Assembly (NCBI GenBank): GCA_903944255.1
Contig: CAJARE010000250.1
Span: 1-13,881 of the forward strand
Direction of reading: 5' to 3'
Length of the DNA: 13,881 bases
Source of the DNA: an uncultured beta proteobacterium
Lineage (GTDB): Bacteria; Pseudomonadota; Gammaproteobacteria; Burkholderiales; Burkholderiaceae
The position numbers and the translations under genes were made by a program. Shown piece by piece: positions 7,186-13,756 of this stretch. The notes beneath the pieces were generated by a model. That model did no database searches and was not told the origin of the DNA. It worked only from the letters and a program-made list of their open reading frames with translations. Within the stretch, counting starts at the first letter, position 1; the number at the start of each line of letters is the position of its first letter.

Positions 7186-8619
7186 TTACTCAAGCTTGGA
7201 CGAAGAGCGTTGGACCGGTTGACCATTAATAAAGGCAACTGCCTGAGAAAGCATGAAGTCATTTGCACTACCTAATTCTGGCGGCTTCTTATTCTTTTCT
7301 TTCTCCTTATCCTCAGGAGTTTTCTTCGCATTCCTTTCTTCTATGCGCTGTAACTCTTCAAGACGACGCTGCTCACGATCTTTAATGAGCTTGTCTTCAG
7401 CAGATTGCTTATTTCGTAGATGTTTTTCGCTGTCTATCTCACGCGTAATTAATACGTCGTCTGGATCACCGTCTTTATTTTGATCTACCGGTATGTCGGG
7501 TTTGACGCCAAATGCTTGGATCGATTTCCCGCTTGGTGTGTAGTAGTAAGCGGTGGTGATTTTTAGAGCCGAATCATTTGTTAATGGGCGAACCGTTTGT
7601 ACAGAGCCTTTACCAAACGTTGTCTTACCAATAATCGTGGCACGCTTGTAGTCTTGTAATGCTCCGGCAACAATTTCTGAGGCTGAGGCTGAGTAAGCGT
7701 TGACTAAAACTACCATTGGTAGTTTCTTAAACATGGCTGGCACCCCAGCCAATGGATCCCCAGGCTCATTAAGGCGATACATTGCTGGTGAGGCATTAAA
7801 GACTTGCTTAGAATCCTGGGCTTGACCCTTGGTGCTGACAATGACTACATCAGGAGGCAGAAAGGCTGCTGCCACACCAACTGCACCTTGAAGAAGACCG
7901 CCCCCATTATTTCTTAAATCCAGAATGACGCCTTTTAGCTTGGGATTCTGGCTTGCAATCTCAGTCAGTTTTTTAGCAAGATCCGGAATGGTACGCTCTT
8001 GAAAGCTAGTAATCCTAACCCAGGCGATATCGTTATCTAAGATTTTGGTTTTGACCGATTGCACTTTAATTTCTGCGCGAGTGATGGTAACTGGAAAGCT
8101 ACGCTCTTCACTTTTACGAAATATCGTTAAGGTAATTTTGGTGCCTGGTGTGCCGCGCATAGTACGCACTGCTTTATCAAGAGACATACCCCGCACTGGT
8201 TTGTCATCTAGACGGGTGATGAGATCACCTGCTTGTAGGCCAGCACGCGCAGCTGGGCTATCTTCAATTGGATTCAGTACTTTAACAAGACCATCTTCAG
8301 AGGTAATCTCGATTCCAAGGCCTGCAAATTTCCCGGAAGTCTGTTCTTGCATTTCCGAAAAATCTTTTTTGTCCAAGAAGGTAGAGTGAGGATCTAGGCT
8401 ACTTACCATGCCTTTAACTGCATCTGTTAGCAACTGTTTATCTTCGATAGGCTCTACGTACTCACGTTTGATTTGAGCAAAGACATTGGATAAGGTGCGA
8501 AGCTCATCTAGTGGCAGGACGCCTCCTTGTTGAGCGCTAGCAGAAAATTGAATGGTCGCTGCAACTCCAGCAATTAAGCCGACTGAAATCAGAGCAAAGT
8601 TTTTTAGAAATTGACGCAT
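7186..8619 (-). CDS. ctpA: Carboxy-terminal processing protease (S41 family)
   Basis: This 477-residue periplasmic serine protease trims or degrades proteins from their C-terminus. Residues 1-30 form a hydrophobic signal peptide or membrane anchor ending near SASAQQG. A PDZ domain spans about 95-175 and selects the substrate C-terminus. The S41 catalytic core holds the Ser/Lys pair: Ser312 in SASASE, Asp323 and Lys337 in TFGKGSVQT, with the same spacing as E. coli Tsp/Prc. ILDLRNNGGG (232-241) is another family signature. After the core comes a highly charged stretch (about 385-440) rich in Lys, Glu and Arg, likely a helical or disordered tail. It follows gpmA by 14 bases and precedes moeB. 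The natural substrates cannot be told from sequence. Confidence 0.95.
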   Translation of the reverse strand: MRQFLKNFALISVGLIAGVAATIQFSASAQQGGVLPLDELRTLSNVFAQIKREYVEPIEDKQLLTDAVKGMVSSLDPHSTFLDKKDFSEMQEQTSGKFAGLGIEITSEDGLVKVLNPIEDSPAARAGLQAGDLITRLDDKPVRGMSLDKAVRTMRGTPGTKITLTIFRKSEERSFPVTITRAEIKVQSVKTKILDNDIAWVRITSFQERTIPDLAKKLTEIASQNPKLKGVILDLRNNGGGLLQGAVGVAAAFLPPDVVIVSTKGQAQDSKQVFNASPAMYRLNEPGDPLAGVPAMFKKLPMVVLVNAYSASASEIVAGALQDYKRATIIGKTTFGKGSVQTVRPLTNDSALKITTAYYYTPSGKSIQAFGVKPDIPVDQNKDGDPDDVLITREIDSEKHLRNKQSAEDKLIKDREQRRLEELQRIEERNAKKTPEDKEKEKNKKPPELGSANDFMLSQAVAFINGQPVQRSSSKLE

Positions 8620-8633
8620 AGATGCTTTGTGCC

Positions 8634-9323
8634 CTAGTCCAAGTAAAAATGTTGAATGGGTTTAAGGTTGTCATCCAACTCATAAACCAGTGGTACGCCG
8701 TTCGGTATATTCACTTCCATAATGGCTTCATTAGACATTTGATCCAAATACTTAATTAAGGAACGAATGCTATTGCCATGTGCTACTAAGAGTACACGTT
8801 TATTTGCTTTTAGGGCTGGCGCAATGGATTCATTCCATAATGGTAGAACGCGTTCCACATTGTCTTTAAGACACTCTCCCAGAGGGATATCCGTAGCACT
8901 CAGCTTGGAGTAGCGAGGATCTTTTTGGGGGTTACGCTCATCATGCAACTCTAAAAGTGGGGGGCGTACATCATATGAACGTCGCCAGATATGAACCTGC
9001 TGATCTCCATACTTAGCAGCCGTCTCAGCTTTATTGAGCCCTGTTAAGGCGCCGTAATGTCGCTCATTTAGTCTCCAGCTATGAACGACTGGAATCCACA
9101 TCAGATTCATGGCGTCTTGAACGTGCCAAAGTGTGCGAATGGCTCGCTTTAGAACAGAGGTATAGGCTATGTCGAACTCATAACCCCCTTTTTTGAGGCT
9201 TTCTCCGGCAGTGACGGCCTGATCCCTACCCTTGGGGGTTAAGTCAACGTCCGCCCAGCCAGTGAAGCGGTTTTCCAGGTTCCAGGCAGATTCACCATGA
9301 CGAATAAGGACAAGTTGTTTCAT
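8634..9323 (-). CDS. gpmA: 2,3-bisphosphoglycerate-dependent phosphoglycerate mutase
   Basis: This 229-residue cytoplasmic enzyme interconverts 3- and 2-phosphoglycerate in glycolysis and gluconeogenesis. The phosphohistidine is His9 in LIRHGESAWN; the second catalytic histidine is His182 in VAHGNSIRS, and RLNERHYG (84-91) holds the catalytic glutamate. The protein is about 20 residues shorter than E. coli GpmA because it stops soon after QHFYLD and lacks the extended C-terminal tail; short forms are known and active in other bacteria. It is the first gene of a reverse operon with ctpA and moeB. No Shine-Dalgarno sequence precedes the ATG. Instead a -10-like TAGAAT ends six bases upstream, which suggests a leaderless mRNA. 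Confidence 0.96.
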   Translation of the reverse strand: MKQLVLIRHGESAWNLENRFTGWADVDLTPKGRDQAVTAGESLKKGGYEFDIAYTSVLKRAIRTLWHVQDAMNLMWIPVVHSWRLNERHYGALTGLNKAETAAKYGDQQVHIWRRSYDVRPPLLELHDERNPQKDPRYSKLSATDIPLGECLKDNVERVLPLWNESIAPALKANKRVLLVAHGNSIRSLIKYLDQMSNEAIMEVNIPNGVPLVYELDDNLKPIQHFYLD

Positions 9324-9329
9324 AGAGCC

Positions 9330-9335
9330 ATTCTA
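9330..9335 (-). promoter_or_regulatory. Candidate -10 box of the gpmA operon (leaderless start)
   Basis: Read on the minus strand this is TAGAAT (five of six matches to TATAAT), followed by GGCTCT and the gpmA ATG at 9323. It overlaps the opposite-strand -10 of the rhodanese gene by two bases. No convincing -35 is seen. Confidence 0.5.
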
Positions 9336-9339
9336 TAAT
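9334..9339 (+). promoter_or_regulatory. Candidate -10 box of the rhodanese-grxC-secB-gpsA operon
   Basis: Perfect TATAAT. It ends three bases before the ATG at 9343 and exactly six before the second ATG at 9346. A transcription start seven bases after the hexamer would fall on that second ATG, so the true start codon may be 9346. No good -35 is visible in the gpmA coding region behind it. Confidence 0.55.
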
Positions 9340-9342
9340 CTG

Positions 9343-9759
9343 ATGATGAACTTTCTCACGCATATTGATAATTTAGCGCTAATTGCCCTTTTAGTGGTTT
9401 CGGGCACTGCACTTTTCCTACCCACATTATCTACGCTTATTGGCGGAAAAGGCTTGTCGCCTACCGAAGCCACTATTTGGATTAATCGACGTAAGGCGGC
9501 CGTCTTAGACTTACGTTCTTTAGATGCTTATAAAACGGGCCATTTGCCTGGTGCAAAACACATTGATGCTGCTGGATTTTCAGCGAGCGTTGAAAAGCTA
9601 AAGTTAGACCGTAAAAACCCAGTTGTATTGGTTTGTGAAACGGGAACCCTTTCTCGTAAATCCGCATCCGAAATGCAAAAGTTAGGTTTTGCAGAGGTAG
9701 CCGCTCTCGATGGCGGCGTTCAGGCATGGAAAGCATCAGCCCTTCCATTGATCAAGTAG
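9343..9759 (+). CDS. Membrane-anchored rhodanese-like protein (YibN-type)
   Basis: A 138-residue protein (137 if it starts at 9346) with one N-terminal membrane helix (about residues 9-30) and a rhodanese domain facing one side of the membrane. Conserved parts are VLDLRSLDAYKTGHLPGAKHI (residues 54-74, typical CH2-A region), the active-site loop beginning at Cys98, and the closing LDGGVQAWK (122-130). Rhodaneses of this kind transfer sulfane sulfur or bind sulfur-carrying partners; the substrate is unknown. The loop reads C-E-T-G-T-L-S, so the arginine common in CxxGxRS loops is Leu103. E. coli YibN holds the same place upstream of grxC and lacks the cysteine. The stop codon TAG overlaps the grxC ribosome binding site. 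Confidence 0.88.
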   Translation: MMNFLTHIDNLALIALLVVSGTALFLPTLSTLIGGKGLSPTEATIWINRRKAAVLDLRSLDAYKTGHLPGAKHIDAAGFSASVEKLKLDRKNPVVLVCETGTLSRKSASEMQKLGFAEVAALDGGVQAWKASALPLIK

Positions 9760-9762
9760 GAG
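9758..9762 (+). promoter_or_regulatory. Ribosome binding site that fixes the grxC start
   Basis: AGGAG, overlapping the last two bases of the rhodanese stop codon, lies five bases before the ATG at 9768. It supports this start over the in-frame ATG at 9726, which lies inside the rhodanese gene. Confidence 0.8.
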
Positions 9763-9767
9763 AAGCA

Positions 9768-10022
9768 ATGCCTCAAGTAACAATGTATAGCACGCAGGTT
9801 TGCCCATATTGCGTGATGGCTGAAAAGCTATTGCTCAAAAAAGGTGTATCTAATTTAGAAAAAATTTTAATTGATCGTGATCCGGCACAACGTGAATTGA
9901 TGATGACTCGCACTGGACGTCGTACTGTTCCGCAAATATATATTGGGGAGACGCACGTTGGTGGATATGATGATTTAGTGGCCTTGGATCGTGCTGGTAA
10001 GTTAGATCCTTTGCTAATGTAA
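9768..10022 (+). CDS. grxC: Glutaredoxin 3
   Basis: This 84-residue cytoplasmic thiol-disulfide oxidoreductase is reduced by glutathione, whose synthesis genes lie about 6 kb upstream in this window. The active site is Cys12-Pro-Tyr-Cys15, followed by the TVPQIYIGETHVGGYDD region that binds glutathione (cis-proline after Val). Length equals the usual GrxC (about 83). The start at 9768 has an excellent AGGAG ribosome binding site that overlaps the previous stop. The gene order rhodanese, grxC, secB, gpsA matches that of enterobacteria, which makes this a deeply conserved operon. Confidence 0.96.
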   Translation: MPQVTMYSTQVCPYCVMAEKLLLKKGVSNLEKILIDRDPAQRELMMTRTGRRTVPQIYIGETHVGGYDDLVALDRAGKLDPLLM

Positions 10023-10054
10023 TGTCTTAATACTTAAAGAAAAGAAAGTTTGCG

Positions 10055-10558
10055 ATGACTGAACAATCTTCTGCACCTCAAGATGGAATCGATGGCTCAA
10101 ATGAGCCAGGTTTTCGGATTCAGAGGATTTATCTGAAAGATTTATCTTTAGAGCAGCCTAATGCACCACAGATTCTGATGGTTGCTTCCGAGCCTCAAAT
10201 ACAGGTGGAAATTGATATTGCAGTGACGCCATTAAGCGAAGGTATTTTTGAAGTGGCATTAAGCTCTACTATCACTGCAAAAGTAGATGCCAAGGTTTTA
10301 TTCTTAATAGAGGCTAAACAAGCCGGTATTTTTGAATTCAGTAACATTCCTGCTGAGCAAATTGATCCGATGTTGGGAATTGCTTGTCCAACGATTTTGT
10401 ACCCTTATCTACGTTCTAACATTGCCGACATGATTAGTCGTGCAGGCTTTCAGCCGATCCATTTGAACGAGATTAATTTCCATGGCATGTATGAGCATCG
10501 TATGATGCAAGCTCAACAAGCAGCTGCTGAGGAAAGCAAGGGAACTCTTACTAACTAA
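10055..10558 (+). CDS. secB: Protein-export chaperone SecB
   Basis: This 167-residue cytoplasmic chaperone works as a tetramer. It keeps preproteins unfolded and hands them to SecA for Sec-dependent export. The family pattern is visible: IQRIYLKDLSLEQPNAP at the start of the core, a middle beta-sheet segment with EVALSSTITAKV, and the conserved ACPTILYPYLRSNIADMISRAGF followed by LNEINF. The last 25 residues are a polar, Gln/Ala-rich tail. A purine-rich AAAGAAAG lies seven bases before the ATG. It sits between grxC (32 bases) and gpsA (23 bases), as in E. coli. Confidence 0.96.
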   Translation: MTEQSSAPQDGIDGSNEPGFRIQRIYLKDLSLEQPNAPQILMVASEPQIQVEIDIAVTPLSEGIFEVALSSTITAKVDAKVLFLIEAKQAGIFEFSNIPAEQIDPMLGIACPTILYPYLRSNIADMISRAGFQPIHLNEINFHGMYEHRMMQAQQAAAEESKGTLTN

Positions 10559-10581
10559 AGCTCAGGACAGGCCCACAGATC

Positions 10582-11604
10582 ATGAAGGTGACGCTGCTCG
10601 GTGCTGGGGCTTGGGGGACAGCGATGGCCGCTCAAGCGGCCCATCATCTGCAACAGGATGATGTCTGCTTATGGTCTCGAAATACTTCTCAGCTGGCGCA
10701 GATGCAACAGAGCAGGGAGAATGCCTCTTACTTGCCAGGCGTAACATTGCCTCCGAGTTTGAAATTAGAGAGCGATTTTTCTAGGGCTATCAAGAGATTA
10801 TCAAAAAATGATTTATTGGTGGTGGCAACACCAATGTCTGGCCTCTCAGAAACGATTGCACATGCTTTAAAAGTTGCAGAGCATCCTCTCAATATTATTT
10901 GGCTGTGTAAAGGTTTGGAGCCTCAAACTTCTTTTTTGCCCCACCAAGTTGTAGAGCGTGAAAATAAATTACATAGCCACGGCTTAAGTCATTCCTTTGG
11001 TGCTTTATCAGGACCTAGCTTTGCTCGCGAAGTAGCATCTGGAATGCCTTGCGCACTAACCATTGCTAGCACCTCAAATGATTTATGCGCGATTGTTCAA
11101 ACTGCTTTTCATCATGGCAATATGCGCATCTATTCCAGTGACGATTTAATTGGTGTTGAACTTGGCGGCGCCGTTAAGAATGTGCTGGCTATTGCAGCAG
11201 GCATCGGTGATGGTTTGCACTTAGGTTTGAATGCGCGCGCTGCAGTGTTGACGCGCGGTTTGGCAGAGATGATGCGCTTAGTAAAAGCAGCTGGTGGTAG
11301 ATCAGAAACCTGTATGGGTTTAACGGGTGTGGGCGATTTAATTCTGACTGCGACGGGCGATCTGTCGCGTAATCGACGTGTAGGCCTTGAGCTTGCTGCT
11401 GGTAAGCCATTGCCTGAGATATTAAGCGGTCTGGGTCATGTGGCTGAAGGGGTGCTATGTGCATCAGCTATTGGCGAATTAGCAAAGCGCTTAAAGGTTG
11501 AAATGCCTATTACTGAAATGATGGGCGAAGTGTTATCTGGCAAGCTGGCAGCACAAGATGCTGTCAGAAAACTCATGGGCCGTGATCCCAAAATAGAAGC
11601 CTAG
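10582..11604 (+). CDS. gpsA: Glycerol-3-phosphate dehydrogenase [NAD(P)+]
   Basis: This 340-residue cytoplasmic enzyme reduces dihydroxyacetone phosphate to sn-glycerol 3-phosphate, the backbone of phospholipids. The N-terminal Rossmann fold begins at once with GAGAWG (residues 7-12). Lys110 in WLCKGLE and Lys199 in GGAVKNVLAIAAGIGDG are the conserved catalytic lysines, and GPSFAREV (144-151) is the family signature. The C-terminal helical domain is complete, at about the usual length. It ends the operon with the stop two bases from the trmL stop on the other strand. In E. coli cysE lies between gpsA and trmL; here it is absent. Confidence 0.97.
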   Translation: MKVTLLGAGAWGTAMAAQAAHHLQQDDVCLWSRNTSQLAQMQQSRENASYLPGVTLPPSLKLESDFSRAIKRLSKNDLLVVATPMSGLSETIAHALKVAEHPLNIIWLCKGLEPQTSFLPHQVVERENKLHSHGLSHSFGALSGPSFAREVASGMPCALTIASTSNDLCAIVQTAFHHGNMRIYSSDDLIGVELGGAVKNVLAIAAGIGDGLHLGLNARAAVLTRGLAEMMRLVKAAGGRSETCMGLTGVGDLILTATGDLSRNRRVGLELAAGKPLPEILSGLGHVAEGVLCASAIGELAKRLKVEMPITEMMGEVLSGKLAAQDAVRKLMGRDPKIEA

Positions 11605-11606
11605 GC

Positions 11607-12077
11607 TTATTTACCGCCTGTTAGGCCATTTTGACGCCAGGCCTCGTACACCACAATCGCAACGGTATTTGATAAATTAAGACTGCGAGAGCTATCTTGC
11701 ATCGCCAAGCGCATTTGATTGGCAACGGGGATTGAGTTTCTGACTTCATCAGTAATACCTTTAGTCTCTGAGCCAAAAATAAAATAATCATTAGGTGCAT
11801 ATTGACCCTCATGAAATTTTCCGCTGCCCTTGGTGGTTAAAGCAAAAAGATGTTGCGGGTTTGGCTTTTCGTCTTTTAAAAAATCCGCCCAACAAGAATG
11901 TACTTTGACCTTTGCAAATTCATGATAGTCCAACCCTGCTCTGCGCAATTTAGCATCTTCCATTGGAAAGCCTAAAGGTTCAATAAGGTGTAATTTAGCC
12001 CCTGTATTGGCACATAGGCGAATAATATTTCCCGTATTAGGTGGTATCTCAGGTTCGAATAAAACGATGTTAAACAT
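11607..12077 (-). CDS. trmL: tRNA (cytidine/uridine-2'-O-)-methyltransferase TrmL
   Basis: This 156-residue SPOUT-class enzyme methylates the 2'-OH of the wobble nucleotide 34 of certain leucine tRNAs, using SAM; E. coli TrmL has 157 residues. Its three SPOUT motifs are visible: NTGNIIRLC (14-22), FGSETKG (101-107) and SRSLNLSN (130-137), which build the knotted SAM site. The start at 12077 gives the standard MFNIVLFEPEIPPNTGN opening; an in-frame ATG at 12131 would add 18 residues overlapping comF and is rejected. An AAGAG-like site lies upstream. It is the second gene after comF, 14 bases away, and ends two bases from gpsA. Confidence 0.95.
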   Translation of the reverse strand: MFNIVLFEPEIPPNTGNIIRLCANTGAKLHLIEPLGFPMEDAKLRRAGLDYHEFAKVKVHSCWADFLKDEKPNPQHLFALTTKGSGKFHEGQYAPNDYFIFGSETKGITDEVRNSIPVANQMRLAMQDSSRSLNLSNTVAIVVYEAWRQNGLTGGK

Positions 12078-12091
12078 GCTGTGCTCTTTGA

Positions 12092-12841
12092 TTATCTGAT
12101 GGATGTTTTGGTTGTTCGCAGTAATACCCAATTCATTACACGTGAAACTCCATTGTCCTTCAGAATGCGTGCAATTTCATCTAAGGTGGCACCACTGGTC
12201 ATCACATCATCAAAAACAATCACAGATTTATTTTTTAAAAGTGTAAGCGCATCCTTTTCAAGGTAAAAAGCCCCACGAATATTAGATTGCCTTATGTATA
12301 GCGAACTTCCTGCCTGGCGTTTCTGTTGGTGCCGTCGTTTCAGGATGTAAGGCATTTTGTGTATAGAGTCCTTGCACTTAATACGTCTTGCCAGCTCCCA
12401 GCTCTGATTAAATCCTCGCAGCACTAGTTTCTCGGCACTCAGTGGAACAGGTAATAAATAGTCTGCTTGTAATTCATTTAAATGTTCAGGCATGACATCA
12501 TTCCAGATGCTCGTGAGTCCATGCGCATAGGATAGGCGTTTTTGATACTTCAGTTGATGAAGAGCGTTTTGTAATTTGCCGTTATAAAACCCTAGACAAT
12601 AGGTTTCATCAAAATAAGGCATATCTTCTAAGCAAAGCTTACATTGCTGGCCTATCATCTCAGGACTAGTGCATGGAATCCCGCATTGGTAGCAGCATTC
12701 GTAGTTACATAAAGCATCATTCATGCAAATTTTCATACAAGAGTCACAAACTCTAGCCCCTTGATATTGCTCACACACAATACATGCCGTCGGAAGTGCG
12801 TGCGAGCAAAAAGATTGAAAGATATTTTTTAGAAATTGCAT
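12092..12841 (-). CDS. comF: ComF family phosphoribosyltransferase-like protein
   Basis: This 249-residue cytoplasmic protein of the ComF/GntX family is needed for DNA uptake in naturally competent bacteria. The N-terminal part carries four CxxC pairs (Cys20/23, 32/35, 50/53 and 67/70) that likely bind zinc. The C-terminal part is a type I phosphoribosyltransferase fold with the PRPP loop VIVFDDVMTSGAT (207-219). LLPVPLSAEKLVLRGFNQ (129-146) is also typical. I chose ATG 12841 because the longer frame from 12877 would run through the divergent promoter, and 12841 gives the usual short lead-in to the first cysteines. A symmetric -10 box lies nine bases upstream, so the leader would be at most about three bases. 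trmL follows. Confidence 0.93.
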   Translation of the reverse strand: MQFLKNIFQSFCSHALPTACIVCEQYQGARVCDSCMKICMNDALCNYECCYQCGIPCTSPEMIGQQCKLCLEDMPYFDETYCLGFYNGKLQNALHQLKYQKRLSYAHGLTSIWNDVMPEHLNELQADYLLPVPLSAEKLVLRGFNQSWELARRIKCKDSIHKMPYILKRRHQQKRQAGSSLYIRQSNIRGAFYLEKDALTLLKNKSVIVFDDVMTSGATLDEIARILKDNGVSRVMNWVLLRTTKTSIR

Positions 12842-12850
12842 GGGGCGCTG

Positions 12851-12856
12851 AGTATA
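12851..12856 (-). promoter_or_regulatory. Candidate -10 box of comF-trmL
   Basis: TATACT on the minus strand, five of six matches to TATAAT, ends nine bases before the comF ATG at 12841. It is the mirror image of the plus-strand -10 box. No clear -35 is present at 15-18 bases. Confidence 0.45.
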
Positions 12857-12858
12857 CT
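12853..12858 (+). promoter_or_regulatory. Candidate -10 box of the methyltransferase-like gene (leaderless start)
   Basis: TATACT is followed by six bases (CAGCAA) and then ATG 12865, the same spacing as at gshA and gpmA. There is no Shine-Dalgarno sequence. The best -35 candidate, TTAGAA at 12829-12834, is weak. Confidence 0.5.
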
Positions 12859-12864
12859 CAGCAA

Positions 12865-13653
12865 ATGACCCAAGCAATCAGATGGTTACAGAATGAAATT
12901 GCAGATCGCATGCTGCAAAAGTTAGATATTGTGAAGTTAGATGTAAAGGCAGCATTAATAGTTCCAGCATTTCCTGGAAAGTATTTATCTGCCATTACAA
13001 AACGTTTTCCGGGCACCAGGATTGATAGTGTTTATGAAGACGATTTATCCGGCATCAGCTCTTTGAGTTTTAAAGCATCTTTATTCCGTCGACGTGTATT
13101 AAATGGAGCACATAGCTGCTCCTTAGGGGACTATCTCAAGTCTGGTAAGTTAGCGCTCCCAGATAATTCAGTAGACTTCATTTTTAGTGATCTCTTATTG
13201 CAGGATTTATCAGACCCGCGCCATTTTCTTCAGGAGTGCTGGCGTGTCTTAAAAGAAGGCGGCTTGCTTAGTTTTAGTTATTTAGGACCCGATACCGGAA
13301 AAGAATTACGAAGCGTTGATGCAGACATACTCAAATTGAAAAATCTATTAAGTCCATGGGATATGCACGATATGGGCGATGCTTTATTGGGAGAGCGTTT
13401 TTCAGATCCTGTAATGGATATGGAGTTCCTTAATCTGGGCTATGAATCAGACGTCCTTTTACTAGCAGATGCAGGCGCACTAAAGTTGATTGAAAGCGCT
13501 CCGATAAAAACGCTTGAAAAGGGTCTTTTGCCTAAAAAACTGACTTTAGAGGTGGTCTATGGGCACGCCTGGGCAATTGGAAAGCAGCTCGCTAGGGTAC
13601 AGGACAAGCTTGCCTATATTGATGTTAATCAAATTGGACGCAAGTCTAGGTGA
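12865..13653 (+). CDS. BioC-like class I methyltransferase with degenerate SAM motif
   Basis: This 262-residue protein resembles the BioC-like methyltransferases that follow comF in betaproteobacteria. Matching parts are LQNEIADRMLQKLD (8-21), LPDNSVDFIFSDLLLQDLSDP (98-118), ECWRVLKEGGLLSFSYLGPDT (124-144), FSDPVMDMEFL (179-189) and VVYGHAWAIGK (230-240). The glycine-rich motif I that should bind SAM (usually DxGxGxG) is replaced by ALIVPAFPGKY (30-40), keeping one glycine and no acidic residue. The N-terminal FDxxAxxYD segment usual in this family is also missing. It may be inactive, bind another ligand, or act as a non-catalytic partner. No biotin gene is near, so calling it bioC is not justified. 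The start at 12865 fits the divergent promoter; an in-frame ATG at 12784 would overlap comF by 58 bases. Confidence 0.75.
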   Translation: MTQAIRWLQNEIADRMLQKLDIVKLDVKAALIVPAFPGKYLSAITKRFPGTRIDSVYEDDLSGISSLSFKASLFRRRVLNGAHSCSLGDYLKSGKLALPDNSVDFIFSDLLLQDLSDPRHFLQECWRVLKEGGLLSFSYLGPDTGKELRSVDADILKLKNLLSPWDMHDMGDALLGERFSDPVMDMEFLNLGYESDVLLLADAGALKLIESAPIKTLEKGLLPKKLTLEVVYGHAWAIGKQLARVQDKLAYIDVNQIGRKSR

Positions 13654-13727
13654 GATTCTGCCTAAGTGTAAGTGTTTACTATCATTTTAAGCATTGCCAA
13701 GATTGAATGAGGCTGAGTTCATGCGGT

Positions 13728-13756
13728 TTGTTCTTGAACCCAATTAACCCTATAAT
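13728..13756 (+). promoter_or_regulatory. Probable sigma-70 promoter of the last gene
   Basis: TTGTTC (13728-13733), 17 bases, then a perfect TATAAT (13751-13756). Expected start is near 13763, leaving a leader of about 84 bases before ATG 13847. A short inverted repeat, GTTCA (13717-13721) and TGAAC (13735-13739), brackets the -35. The rest of the 193-base spacer (13654-13846) shows no convincing ORF or terminator hairpin. Confidence 0.55.

Larger units (their letters stand above)
12847..12862. repeat. Perfect 16-base palindrome between comF and the methyltransferase gene
   Basis: GCTGAGTATACTCAGC equals its own reverse complement over all 16 bases; the next base pair outward does not match. 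It sits between the two divergent start codons (12841 and 12865) and holds a -10-like TATACT on each strand. It could be a bidirectional promoter core, a dimeric regulator site, or both. Confidence 0.9.

Noticed and set aside
12784..12864. A longer methyltransferase protein starting at 12784.
   Set aside because: It would overlap comF by 58 bases, pass through the divergent promoter palindrome, and adds residues that align poorly with the family N-terminus.
12842..12877. A longer ComF starting at 12877.
   Set aside because: The extra 12 residues come from the palindrome and the start of the divergent gene, and the downstream ATG gives the usual ComF N-terminus.
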